A DNA stretch of 64,000 bases from JALZKA01 sp963753385 (GTDB lineage Bacteria; Actinomycetota; Thermoleophilia; Solirubrobacterales; 70-9): the NCBI GenBank assembly GCA_963753385.1, contig CAVWCC010000007.1:124001-188000 (forward strand), written 5' to 3'. How positions within the stretch are numbered: position 1 is the stretch's first letter; the number at the start of each line of letters is the position of its first letter. The notes below the pieces were generated by a model, which was not told the origin of the DNA, did no database searches, and saw only the letters and a program-made list of their open reading frames with translations. Shown one piece after another: positions 1 through 7,818 of the stretch. Made by a program: the position numbers and the translations under genes.

Positions 1-1049
1 GGCGAGGGCCCGCGTGTTGATTCGCACCCCGCGCAGGACCTCGGCTGCGATCAGCAGCAGGAACACGCCGCCCGGATATTGGTAGCGGCCGCTCGTCGGC
101 TCGCGCAAGCCCGGAAACGCGTTGAACGCCGTCAGGAACCAGAACGACGCCGCCGATGGCGAGTACGACCCAGACCGGGCGCGGAACTCGACCCAGGCGC
201 CAGAACCGCCACACCGCCAGGCCGATCCCGATCACGAGCAGGATGCGCCCCCAATTGAGGCCAACCGGGTTGCCCCCGCTGCCGGTGAGTGGCGTCGCGA
301 GCCCGAGCAGCGAGGCCATGGCCTGCGAGGCGGCGTCGAAGACGAACTTGGGGGAATCGAGGACGTTGTCCAGCGAGAGCGTGCTCTCGGCGGTGTGGCC
401 CCAGCCAAGCCACCAGATCGCGTACAGGGCGAGTGGGACGAACGCGACGTAAAGACGCCCGATCCGCGGCCGCCCGCCCACCAAGACGCTGACCAGCGCC
501 CCGGCGACGAACGGCACGCCGAGCTCCGAGAAGGAGGTTGAGACCACGAGCAGCGCGCAGGCGATCCTGTCGCCCACCCGATCGTCGCGGTCGAGGGCCA
601 GCAGGGCGCCCAGCCCGGCCGCGATCGAGCCCGAGAAGCCGATCTGGAAGGCCCACAGCAGATCTATCCAGGAGGCGCCGAGGAAGAGGATCAGGGCGCT
701 CCCGAGCAGCGCCGGCCAATCGCCCACGCGTCGGCGCAGGTAGGCGAAGAGCAGCGTGGCGCTGAGCAGGAAGACGAGCGTTGAGACGACCTGGAACGGG
801 AACGCAGAATCGATGCCCAAGGTGGCGAGCCAGGGACTTGTAGATCGAGACCGGCGCCAGCACGATGTGATCGTTGTGCGGATCGAGGAAGACCCCGACG
901 CTCCGGCCGGTTCGATCGAGGAGAAACGCCCACTCGTCCGCGAAAAACGTGATCTCGGACTCGAGGGCGAGCAGCACCGCCCAAGAGGCCGCGACGAGGC
1001 CAGCGAGGCAGAGGATGAACGGATTCCAGAGTCGGATCTCCTCGCGCAC
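1..1049 (-). CDS. Multi-pass membrane protein (partial, two frameshifts)
   Basis: Integral membrane protein of unknown role, cut at its C-terminus by the window edge. It starts at GTG 1049. It has an N-terminal membrane segment (about residues 9-28), then a conserved-looking stretch with DEWAF and HNDHIV, then many hydrophobic helices. This layout recalls large actinobacterial membrane proteins of the glycosyltransferase-39/PMT type, but I see no diagnostic catalytic motif. The reading frame holds only if one extra base is removed near 830 and another near 146-155. With both corrected, translation is hydrophobic and continuous to base 1. The next upstream gene on the same strand is a sugar-phosphate transferase, so a surface-polysaccharide link is plausible but unproven. 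Confidence 0.6.
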
Positions 1050-1126
1050 GGTGGGAGACTAGCTTGGCCACACCGGTCGCGGCGCAGGTCTCTCGCCTGC
1101 GGTCGCCCTTGACAGGCGAGGCGAGG

Positions 1127-2587
1127 CTAGAACGCGCCGGTTCCCCGCACCACCGCGGGTACGGTCTGCGCGAGGAGCCAGAGGTCGCGCGTGAGCGAGA
1201 GGTTCTCGACGTAGTCGATCTCGACCGCGAGGCGCTCCTCGAAGGTGAGCTCGCCGCGGCCGAAGACCTGCATCGGGCCGGTGATCCCGGGCTTGACCGT
1301 CAGCCGGAACCGATGCTCGGGCTGGTAGCGGTCGGCAACGGATACCTGCTCGGGCCGCGGGCCGACCAGGCTCATCTCGCCCCGGATCACGTTGACGAGC
1401 TGCGGCAGCTCGTCGAGGCTGAAGCGGCGCAGGAGGCGGCCGACGCGCGTCACCCTGGGATCCGGCCGGAGCTTGAACATCGGTGCGGGGAGGGCGTCCA
1501 GGTCGACGAGCCCCCGCAGGCGCTGTTCGGCGTCGACGTCCATCGAGCGGAACTTGATGATCGTGAACGGCTTGCCGTTCCTGCCGGCCCGCGGCTGGCG
1601 GAAGAGCACCGGGCCGCGATCGTCGAGCTTGATCGCGAGCGCGACCGCCGCGAGCACCGGCGCCAGGACCAACAGCAGGGCGCCGGCGACGATCGCGTCG
1701 AAGCCGCGCTTCAGAGCCGCGGTCGAGCGCGGCACGTCCGCCGTGTTGTACTCGAGCACCGGGAGATCGGCCACCTGCGACAGGCGCAGCGCCGGGCGGG
1801 CTTGGCCGCGGAACGGAGAGACGACGCTGAGCTTGATCTCGTGTCGCCGGCAGTTGACGAGCAACCGGCGAACGAACGCGGGGTCCGCCCCCGACCAGGC
1901 AAGCACGATGCGGTCGATCCCGACCAGGGCCGGGTCGAACGAGCCATGGCCGTTGCCGTTGCCGTTGATCCGCTCCAGATGGTCGCCGGGCTCCTGCACG
2001 CCCGCGAGCTCGAGATGCATGTCCTCGAAGAGCCCGATCTTGCGGGCGATCGCTTCGGCCGGCTCACCTGCCCCGACGACGAGGGTGGCCTCCGGAGGCG
2101 TGGTGCGTCGCCACACAACGCGAGCGAGAGAGCGGAGCGCGGCGGCCAGGGCGACCGCCGGCAGCGACACGAGGATGAACGTCGTCACCGAGATCGCGCC
2201 CGGCACCAGGAGCGCACAGGTGATCGCCAACGACGCGCACCAGACGACGATGGCGGGCAGCTCGTCGACGGTCAGATGCCGGATCGCTCGGTGGTCGGCG
2301 TCGTAGAGACCGAGGACCTTCGCCACCACGACGCCCACAGGCACCGCGGCGAGCACCGTCCAGGTGGCAGCATCGGAAGCCTGCGCGAAGGCGAACCCGA
2401 TCGCTGCCGCGACCATCGCATCGGCGGCCGCAAGCAGCCGCCGGCGACGGCGGTCGCGCCACCAGCGAGGTTGCCCGGAAGCGGCAAGACTCCAGCGGCG
2501 CTGCGCTGCGGCATCGTGCCGGCTTGCAGCGCTCGCAGTCCGCAAATCCATTTGCGTTGCCCCCGCTGGGGGCTCGAGCACTTTCAT
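1127..2587 (-). CDS. Polyprenyl sugar-phosphate transferase
   Basis: Exopolysaccharide-type polyprenyl glycosylphosphotransferase of the WcaJ/WbaP class. It moves a sugar-1-phosphate from a nucleotide sugar to undecaprenyl phosphate at the cytoplasmic membrane, the first step of a surface glycan. The 486 residues run as N-terminal transmembrane helices (about 55-150), a nucleotide-binding-like middle domain (about 165-270), then a C-terminal bacterial sugar transferase domain. The last holds a membrane segment at about 295-318, FRQPRAGRNGKPF, KFRSMD, DELPQL and VGPRPE. Length and order match the family. The start is ATG 2587. The sugar used cannot be told from sequence. Confidence 0.9.
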   Translation of the reverse strand: MKVLEPPAGATQMDLRTASAASRHDAAAQRRWSLAASGQPRWWRDRRRRRLLAAADAMVAAAIGFAFAQASDAATWTVLAAVPVGVVVAKVLGLYDADHRAIRHLTVDELPAIVVWCASLAITCALLVPGAISVTTFILVSLPAVALAAALRSLARVVWRRTTPPEATLVVGAGEPAEAIARKIGLFEDMHLELAGVQEPGDHLERINGNGNGHGSFDPALVGIDRIVLAWSGADPAFVRRLLVNCRRHEIKLSVVSPFRGQARPALRLSQVADLPVLEYNTADVPRSTAALKRGFDAIVAGALLLVLAPVLAAVALAIKLDDRGPVLFRQPRAGRNGKPFTIIKFRSMDVDAEQRLRGLVDLDALPAPMFKLRPDPRVTRVGRLLRRFSLDELPQLVNVIRGEMSLVGPRPEQVSVADRYQPEHRFRLTVKPGITGPMQVFGRGELTFEERLAVEIDYVENLSLTRDLWLLAQTVPAVVRGTGAF

Positions 2588-2671
2588 CCCTCACCCGGGT
2601 TCTATCTGATTGGACCCGGCCCAGGCAGCGCGCTACCTGGAATCAGGTATCAGACTAGCGACCCGCGACCC

Positions 2672-3034
2672 TCATCGGTCCTCGGCCTTGAGGATCTTCG
2701 TGGGGGTCGCCATCGGGTCCGCGAGCTGCTCCTCGGTCCCGCCCTCCTCGATTCGCAGCTCGAGCTCGACGGCGCCGACCTTGAGCTTGTCGCCGTGCTC
2801 GGCGCGGGTCGCACTGCGCACGACGTTCCCGTTCAGCCAGGTGCCGTTGGACGAATTGAGGTCCTCGAGGACGACGGTCTTGCCCTCGAGGCGAGCGAGC
2901 GCGTGGCGGCGGGAGATCGACGGGTCGGGGATCGACACGTCGGCGCCCGAGCCGCGGCCGATCACCGCCTCGCCGGTGAAGCTGTAGACCTGCTCGCTCT
3001 CGCCCGCGCTCAATGCGAGATGTGCGGTCGCCAT
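2672..3034 (-). CDS. FHA domain protein
   Basis: Small 120-residue protein that is essentially one forkhead-associated domain, which binds phosphothreonine peptides in Ser/Thr kinase signalling. The family motifs are visible: GRGSGADVSI (about 26-35), SRRHA (about 40-44) and NSSNGTWLNG (about 60-69). No kinase gene or second domain lies nearby, so the partner is unknown. It sits just upstream of the sugar transferase on the same strand, with 84 bases between them, and could share its transcript. Confidence 0.88.
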   Translation of the reverse strand: MATAHLALSAGESEQVYSFTGEAVIGRGSGADVSIPDPSISRRHALARLEGKTVVLEDLNSSNGTWLNGNVVRSATRAEHGDKLKVGAVELELRIEEGGTEEQLADPMATPTKILKAEDR

Positions 3035-3059
3035 CAGGCGCCAGTCTACGGTCGCCGAG

Positions 3060-3131
3060 AGCCCGGGGTGGGACTTGAACCCACGACCCCCTCCTTACCA
3101 TGGAGGTGCTCTACCACTGAGCTACCCGGGC
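3060..3131 (-). tRNA. tRNA-Thr (anticodon GGU)
   Basis: A complete cloverleaf folds on the minus strand. It has a 7-bp acceptor stem GCCCGGG/CCCGGGC, a D arm with GCTCAGTGGTAGAGC, an anticodon stem CCTCC/GGAGG with loop ATGGTAA (anticodon GGT), and a T arm GTGGG-TTCAAGT-CCCAC. The discriminator is U and no CCA is encoded. It reads ACC and ACU threonine codons. Confidence 0.95.
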
Positions 3132-3138
3132 GCGGCGT

Positions 3139-4176
3139 TCAGGTTAGCGGCGACGCCCGCACGGCGGCGGCGAATTCGTCCACGTCCGCCTCGGTAGTGT
3201 CCCACGCGCACATCCAGCGCACGACGTTCGAGTGCTCGTCCCAGATGTGAAAGGGCGGCTCGCCGGGCAGCTCCGAGAGCAGCTGGTCGATCGCCTCGCG
3301 GGGGATCTTCACGAAGACGGCGTTCGCCTCGACCGGGTGGACGATCTCGAGGCCGGGAAGGTCGCGGACCGCGCCGGCGAGACGAGCGGCCATCGCGTTC
3401 GCGTGGCCTGCGTTCTCGCGCCAGAGATCGCCCTGGAGCAGCGCCTCGAACTGGGCCGAGAGGAAGCGCATCTTCGAAGCGAGCTGGCCGAGCTGCTTGC
3501 GGACGAACTCGAAGCCGTCGGCGAGCTCCGGCCGAAGGAAGACGACCGAGTCGCCGAACGCGAGGCCGTTCTTGGTCGCGCCGAATGAGACGACGTCGAC
3601 GCCGCAGTCAGTGGTGAGCTCCTTGAGCGTCACGCCGAGCGAGGCGGCGGCGTTCGCAAGGCGGGCGCCGTCGACGTGGAGGAGCATGCCGAGCTCGTGC
3701 GTTCGCTCGGCGATCGCGCGGGTCTCCTCGAGCGTGTAGACGGTGCCGAGCTCGGACGACTGCGTGATCGAGACGACGCGCTGCTGGGCGTGGTGGTCGT
3801 CGCCGCGTCGCGCCTCCCAGCGGCCGAGGTCGTCGGGCACGAGCTTGCCGTGCTCGGTCGCGACGGTGTAGAGCTTGGCGCCCGCGATCCGCTCGGGCGC
3901 GCCGCACTCGTCGATGTGCATGTGCGCGGTGTCGGTGCAGATCACCGCCTCGAAGCTCCGGGTGAGCGAATCGAGGGCGGCGACGTTCGCGCCGGACCCG
4001 TTGAACACGGGGAAGCCGCGGGCATCGGGGCCGAAGTGCGTGCGGAAGAGCTCCTCGACGCGCTCGGTCCAGGGGTCGCCGCCGTAGGCGCCGGTGTGGC
4101 CGTCGTTCGCGGCCGCGATCGCGGCGAGGACGTCGGGGTGGGCGCCGGCGTGGTTGTCGGAGGCGAAGTCCCTCAT
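3139..4176 (-). CDS. ltaE: Low-specificity L-threonine aldolase
   Basis: PLP-dependent fold-type I aldolase that splits L-threonine or allo-threonine into glycine and acetaldehyde. The open frame extends to 4272, but homology begins at the ATG at 4176 (MRDFASDNHAG), giving 345 residues, the usual size. HVDGARL (about 167) precedes the PLP lysine in SFGATKNG (Lys about 202), and the N-terminal SDNHAGAHP matches the substrate-binding start of the family. It is divergent from the ABC exporter that starts 77 bases away. With the Lrp regulator, SDR and DUF6421 genes downstream it may belong to an amino-acid-related block. Activity on other beta-hydroxy amino acids cannot be excluded. Confidence 0.9.
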   Translation of the reverse strand: MRDFASDNHAGAHPDVLAAIAAANDGHTGAYGGDPWTERVEELFRTHFGPDARGFPVFNGSGANVAALDSLTRSFEAVICTDTAHMHIDECGAPERIAGAKLYTVATEHGKLVPDDLGRWEARRGDDHHAQQRVVSITQSSELGTVYTLEETRAIAERTHELGMLLHVDGARLANAAASLGVTLKELTTDCGVDVVSFGATKNGLAFGDSVVFLRPELADGFEFVRKQLGQLASKMRFLSAQFEALLQGDLWRENAGHANAMAARLAGAVRDLPGLEIVHPVEANAVFVKIPREAIDQLLSELPGEPPFHIWDEHSNVVRWMCAWDTTEADVDEFAAAVRASPLT

Positions 4177-4253
4177 CGGCGGCGGAGCGTAGCGATGAAT
4201 CCCTGCGGGTAACCCGGTCTGTAACTTCGAGTGGAAGCTAATCAGGAGACCAG

Positions 4254-5249
4254 GTGACGGACACCCAGACACTTGCGATCGAGGCCGAGGGCCTCGTGAA
4301 GACCTTCGGCGAGACGCGCGCGGTTGACGGACTCGACCTGTCGGTCGACAAGGGCGCGGTCTACGGAGTGCTGGGGCCGAACGGCGCCGGCAAGACGACG
4401 ACGATCCGGATCCTGGCGACGCTGCTCCAGCCCGATGCAGGCAGCGCGCGCGTCCTCGGCCGCGACGTGGTCACGGAGGCGGACGAGGTCCGTGGCCTGG
4501 TCAGCCTGACGGGCCAGCTCGCATCGGTCGACGAGGACCTGACCGGGCGTGAGAACCTGATCCTGATCGGCCGGCTGCTGGGGTTCCCGCGCGCGCGGGC
4601 GAAGAGCCGGGCGTCGGAGCTTTTGGAGGCGTTCGGCCTGGCCGACGCCGCCGGCAAGCAGGTGAAGAACTACTCCGGCGGCATGCGGCGGCGCATCGAC
4701 ATCGCCGCGAGCTTCCTGGTCACGCCACAGCTGATGTTCCTCGACGAGCCGACGACGGGGCTCGACCCGCGCTCGCGCAACCAGGTTTGGGAGATCATCC
4801 GCTCGCTGGCGGGCCAGGGCACGACGGTGCTGCTGACGACGCAGTACCTGGACGAGGCGGACCAGCTCGCCGGCAGGATCGCCGTCGTCGACCACGGCAA
4901 GGTGATCGCCGAGGGCACGCCGGGCGAGCTCAAGGCATCGGTGGGGAGCGGCGCGGTCCACGTCCGGCTGATGCGGCCCGACTGCCGGGAGCGCGCGCGC
5001 GAGCTGCTCTCGACGGCGCTGGCGGCGCCCGTTCACCTCGAGGCCGACCCCACGGCGCTCTCGGCGCGGGTGTCGGAGCCCCAGCGGGTGCCCGGGGCGA
5101 TGGCCGAGCTCGAGCGGGCGGACATCCCGGTGGCGGAGTTCGCGCTCGGGCAGCCGAGCCTGGACGAGGTCTTCCTGGCGCTGACGGGACGGCCGGCGGA
5201 GGAGCCGCCGGACGAGGAGAAGGACGAGCTCGAGGAGGCGGCAGCGTGA
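4254..5249 (+). CDS. DrrA-family ABC transporter ATPase
   Basis: ATPase subunit of a two-gene drug-export type ABC transporter (daunorubicin-resistance DrrA family). Walker A GPNGAGKTT is at about 41-49, the signature YSGGMRRR at about 140-147 and Walker B LMFLDEP at about 160-166, followed by the H-loop region. The C-terminal 90 residues match the family's extra domain, ending in an acidic tail. The GTG start at 4254 is preceded by AGGAG with 6 bases of spacing. Its stop overlaps the permease start as GTGA, so the two are translationally coupled. The substrate is unknown. Confidence 0.92.
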   Translation: MTDTQTLAIEAEGLVKTFGETRAVDGLDLSVDKGAVYGVLGPNGAGKTTTIRILATLLQPDAGSARVLGRDVVTEADEVRGLVSLTGQLASVDEDLTGRENLILIGRLLGFPRARAKSRASELLEAFGLADAAGKQVKNYSGGMRRRIDIAASFLVTPQLMFLDEPTTGLDPRSRNQVWEIIRSLAGQGTTVLLTTQYLDEADQLAGRIAVVDHGKVIAEGTPGELKASVGSGAVHVRLMRPDCRERARELLSTALAAPVHLEADPTALSARVSEPQRVPGAMAELERADIPVAEFALGQPSLDEVFLALTGRPAEEPPDEEKDELEEAAA

Positions 5250-6094
5250 CCACGGCGGAGACTCAGCAAGCCACCAGTCCGACCGAGCTCGACACGTCGC
5301 TGCTTGCGGTCCTCTCGGCCGGCGAGCGACCGAACCGGCCAAGCGCGGTGTCGGCGGCGCTCACCTTCGGCTGGCGCGGCCTGCTGAAGATCAAGCACGT
5401 CCCCGAGCAGCTGTTCGACGTGACGCTCACGCCGATCCTGTTCACCCTGTTGTTCACCTACGTCTGGGGCGGAGCGATCGAGGGGTCGACCGGCGAATAT
5501 CTGCAGTACATCCTGCCCGGGATCCTCGTGGTGACGGTCGTGTTCACGACGGTCTACTCCGGCGTCACGATGAACACGGACCTGACGAAGGGCGTCGTCG
5601 ACCGGTTCCGGTCGCTGCCGATCTCGCGCTCGGCGCCGCTGGTCGGGCCACTGCTCGCCGACTCGGCGCGCTACGTGCTGGCCGCTTTGGTCGGGCTGGT
5701 GGTCGGGCTGATCCTGGGCTTTGACGCCGACGGCGGCATCCTCGGCGTCATCGGCGCCCTCGCGATCCTGGTCGTGTTCGCGCTTGGGCTCGCTTGGGGG
5801 TTCAGCGCGCTCGGCCTGGTGATGAAGACGCCGCAGGGCGTCATGAACTTCGGCTTCACGCTGATCTTCCCGCTGACCTTCATGTCGAGCGCATTCGTCG
5901 ACCCGGAGACGATGCCAGACGGCCTGCAGGCGGTGGTCGAGCAGAACCCGTTCACACGGGTGACGACCGCGGTTCGCGGGCTGCTTGAGGGCACGGCGTC
6001 GTGGGGCGACGTGGGCATCGTGCTGGGCTTCGCGGCGCTCCTGACCGCGATCTTCATGCCGCTGACGATCCGCCTCTACCGCGGCCACGAGTAG
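5246..6094 (+). CDS. DrrB-family ABC transporter permease
   Basis: Membrane subunit partnering the preceding ATPase. After a hydrophilic N-terminus (about 45 residues) there are about six hydrophobic helices. Between them is the ABC-2 permease signature region GVVDRFRSLPISRSAPL (about 115-131) and, late in the protein, the typical NPFTRVTTAVRGLL. The GTG at 5246 overlaps the upstream stop. Length (282 residues) is usual for DrrB. Nothing in the sequence identifies the exported compound, which may be a lipid, antibiotic or metabolite. Confidence 0.92.
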   Translation: MTTAETQQATSPTELDTSLLAVLSAGERPNRPSAVSAALTFGWRGLLKIKHVPEQLFDVTLTPILFTLLFTYVWGGAIEGSTGEYLQYILPGILVVTVVFTTVYSGVTMNTDLTKGVVDRFRSLPISRSAPLVGPLLADSARYVLAALVGLVVGLILGFDADGGILGVIGALAILVVFALGLAWGFSALGLVMKTPQGVMNFGFTLIFPLTFMSSAFVDPETMPDGLQAVVEQNPFTRVTTAVRGLLEGTASWGDVGIVLGFAALLTAIFMPLTIRLYRGHE

Positions 6095-6099
6095 CGCCG

Positions 6100-6525
6100 A
6101 TGGCCCATCGGGTGTTGCGCGCCGCGGACGCGCACTGGCGGCCCTCCAACCAGATGGGCGTGCTCAATACGGACCTGGCGAAGCAGCTCGACGCGACGAA
6201 GCTGGGGGCGCGGCTGTGGAGGCTCGCGCCCGGGCAGGCGTCGACCTGGCATCGCCACCGCGAGGAGGAGGAGCTGTACCTCGTGCTCGAGGGCGAGGGC
6301 CGGGTGCGGGTGGAGGACGAGCGGCTCACGCTCAAGGCCGGCGACGCGCTGCTTGTCAAACCGGAGAGCCTGCGGCAGGTGTTCAACGACACGGGCGAGG
6401 ACGCGCTCTGGCTCGTCGTCGGGGCGCCGCAGGAGCTTGCCAACACGCTCGAGATGGACGAGGAGCGGCTCGCCTTCATGTATCCGGACGGGCCGAAGGC
6501 GCTGCCGCCCGAGCTCGGCGGCTAG
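6100..6525 (+). CDS. Cupin-domain protein
   Basis: 141-residue single cupin barrel. The two metal-site motifs are visible: HRHREEEELYLVLEGEG (about 47-63), and a second region with GDALLVKPESLRQVFND in which the usual histidine of motif 2 is replaced by glutamine. Metal binding could therefore be weak or altered. It starts five bases after the permease stop without a clear ribosome binding site, so it is probably coupled to the transporter. Its 3' end overlaps the convergent SDR gene by four bases. Function unknown; small-molecule sensing or isomerisation are common roles of such proteins. Confidence 0.82.
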   Translation: MAHRVLRAADAHWRPSNQMGVLNTDLAKQLDATKLGARLWRLAPGQASTWHRHREEEELYLVLEGEGRVRVEDERLTLKAGDALLVKPESLRQVFNDTGEDALWLVVGAPQELANTLEMDEERLAFMYPDGPKALPPELGG

Positions 6526-7229
6526 TGGTGTAGCTCGAGCCGCTGGCGGTTCATCTTCGCCGCGGCGTCCGAGATGAGGTAGGCGATCGCCTCGGCGATG
6601 TCCTCGGCCGAGGTGAAGGTCCGGAACGGCTTGTCCGGGTTCTCCTCGCGCATCTGCGGGGTGAGAATCGCGTTCACGACGATGATGTTGGCGGTCGCGC
6701 CCGACTCGTCGAGCGAGTCGGCGAGGGCGAGGGTCCACGACTCGGCCGCGGCCTTCGCTGCGCCGTAGGCGGCGTTGGTTCCGGACGGGGCCTGCGCCTG
6801 GGTGGAGGAGACGAGGACGAAGCGGCCGCCCTCGTGCGCCAGCGCGTCGTGGAAGGCGCGCGTGGCGTGCTGGAGGGTGCGGACGAGAAGGTCGTGGAGC
6901 CACTCGTAGTCGGAGAGGGGCGCGGTGGGGAGCGGCTCGCCGCCCCGCCAGCCGCCGACGAGGTGGAGCAGCGCGTCGACCCGGCCGAACCGGTCGGTGA
7001 GGGCGGCCGCCCATTCGCGCGCCGCGTCCTCGGAGAGGAGGTCGACGACACGGGAGTCGAGCCGCTCGTCGGGCAGGCCGAGCCGGGCGGTGAGCTCGTC
7101 GAGGCGCTCCTGGTGTACGTCGGTCAGCGCAAGGGAGGCGCCGGCCTCGGCGAGGCGGGTGGCGAGGACGGGCCCCAGGCCGCCCGCGGCGCCCGCGACC
7201 GCGACGATCTTGCCGTCGAGCTCGGTCAC
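6522..7229 (-). CDS. SDR-family oxidoreductase
   Basis: Short-chain dehydrogenase/reductase with a Rossmann fold. The nucleotide-binding loop is GAAGGLG (about 13-19), an acidic residue (Asp37) ends beta-2, Ser141/Ser142 are in the catalytic region, and Tyr155 and Lys159 are in YGAAK. Asp37 suggests a preference for NAD(H), an inference. 235 residues is normal. It starts at GTG 7229, five bases after the stop of the membrane-protein gene at 7234, so it forms an operon with that gene and probably DUF6421. Substrate unknown. Confidence 0.9.
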   Translation of the reverse strand: MTELDGKIVAVAGAAGGLGPVLATRLAEAGASLALTDVHQERLDELTARLGLPDERLDSRVVDLLSEDAAREWAAALTDRFGRVDALLHLVGGWRGGEPLPTAPLSDYEWLHDLLVRTLQHATRAFHDALAHEGGRFVLVSSTQAQAPSGTNAAYGAAKAAAESWTLALADSLDESGATANIIVVNAILTPQMREENPDKPFRTFTSAEDIAEAIAYLISDAAAKMNRQRLELHH

Positions 7230-7233
7230 GGAC

Positions 7234-7770
7234 TCAAGCTATACGGCGCGGCGTTCGCGGCGCCAGGAGCCAGGCGAGGGCAACGGTGGTGGCACCGCCG
7301 ACGCTGCCGAAGAAGATGTCGAGAGAGGAGTCGGTCTTGTTTGGCTGGAGGGCCGTGCCGACCGCGCGGTCGCCGAGGTACTCGCCCAGCTCCCAGAGGA
7401 TGGTCACCGAGAACACGGCGGCGAGCGCGATGAGGCCCCAGTACGGCCAGGCGATGCGACTGCGCAGGTACTCGGAGACGGCCCAGCCGACGAGCGCACC
7501 GCCACCGGCGTGGGCGACTGCACTGATCTTGCGGGTGGAGGCCGGCAGGTCGAGGCCCCAGATGCCGAAGAGCATCACGACCAGCCCGACCGCGACGGGC
7601 ACCAGGGCGCGGTTCGAGAAGCCGGCGAGACGCGCGGTGAGGAGGCCGGCGAAGCAGAGGGCGCACATGACGAGCGCGGCGCCGTTGCGGGCGTCGTAGA
7701 ACGCGAGGCTGAGCAGGGCGAGAGCGCCGAGCGCGAATGCGAAGAGGTCGAGGCGGAGGCGGCTCTCCAT
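7234..7770 (-). CDS. Small integral membrane protein
   Basis: 178 residues with about five or six hydrophobic helices (roughly 8-25, 30-48, 55-73, 83-100, 108-130, 150-168). The region WELGEYLGDR then SLDIFFGSVGGA near the C-terminus recalls DUF2238/VanZ-like membrane proteins, where a conserved acidic residue lies before the last helix, but the match is weak. It lies between DUF6421 and the SDR on the same strand with short gaps, suggesting one transcript. No function can be assigned. Confidence 0.7.
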   Translation of the reverse strand: MESRLRLDLFAFALGALALLSLAFYDARNGAALVMCALCFAGLLTARLAGFSNRALVPVAVGLVVMLFGIWGLDLPASTRKISAVAHAGGGALVGWAVSEYLRSRIAWPYWGLIALAAVFSVTILWELGEYLGDRAVGTALQPNKTDSSLDIFFGSVGGATTVALAWLLAPRTPRRIA

Positions 7771-7818
7771 CGAGGAAAAGGGTACGCGGGGAGGTTGAAG
7801 ATCCCCTGAAAGCGCTGA

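Noticed and set aside
2638..2649. CCTGGAATCAGG, also present near 11298
   Set aside because: Two copies of a short GC-rich palindrome-like word in 64 kb with unrelated positions (one over the sigma-factor stop codon) is not convincing.
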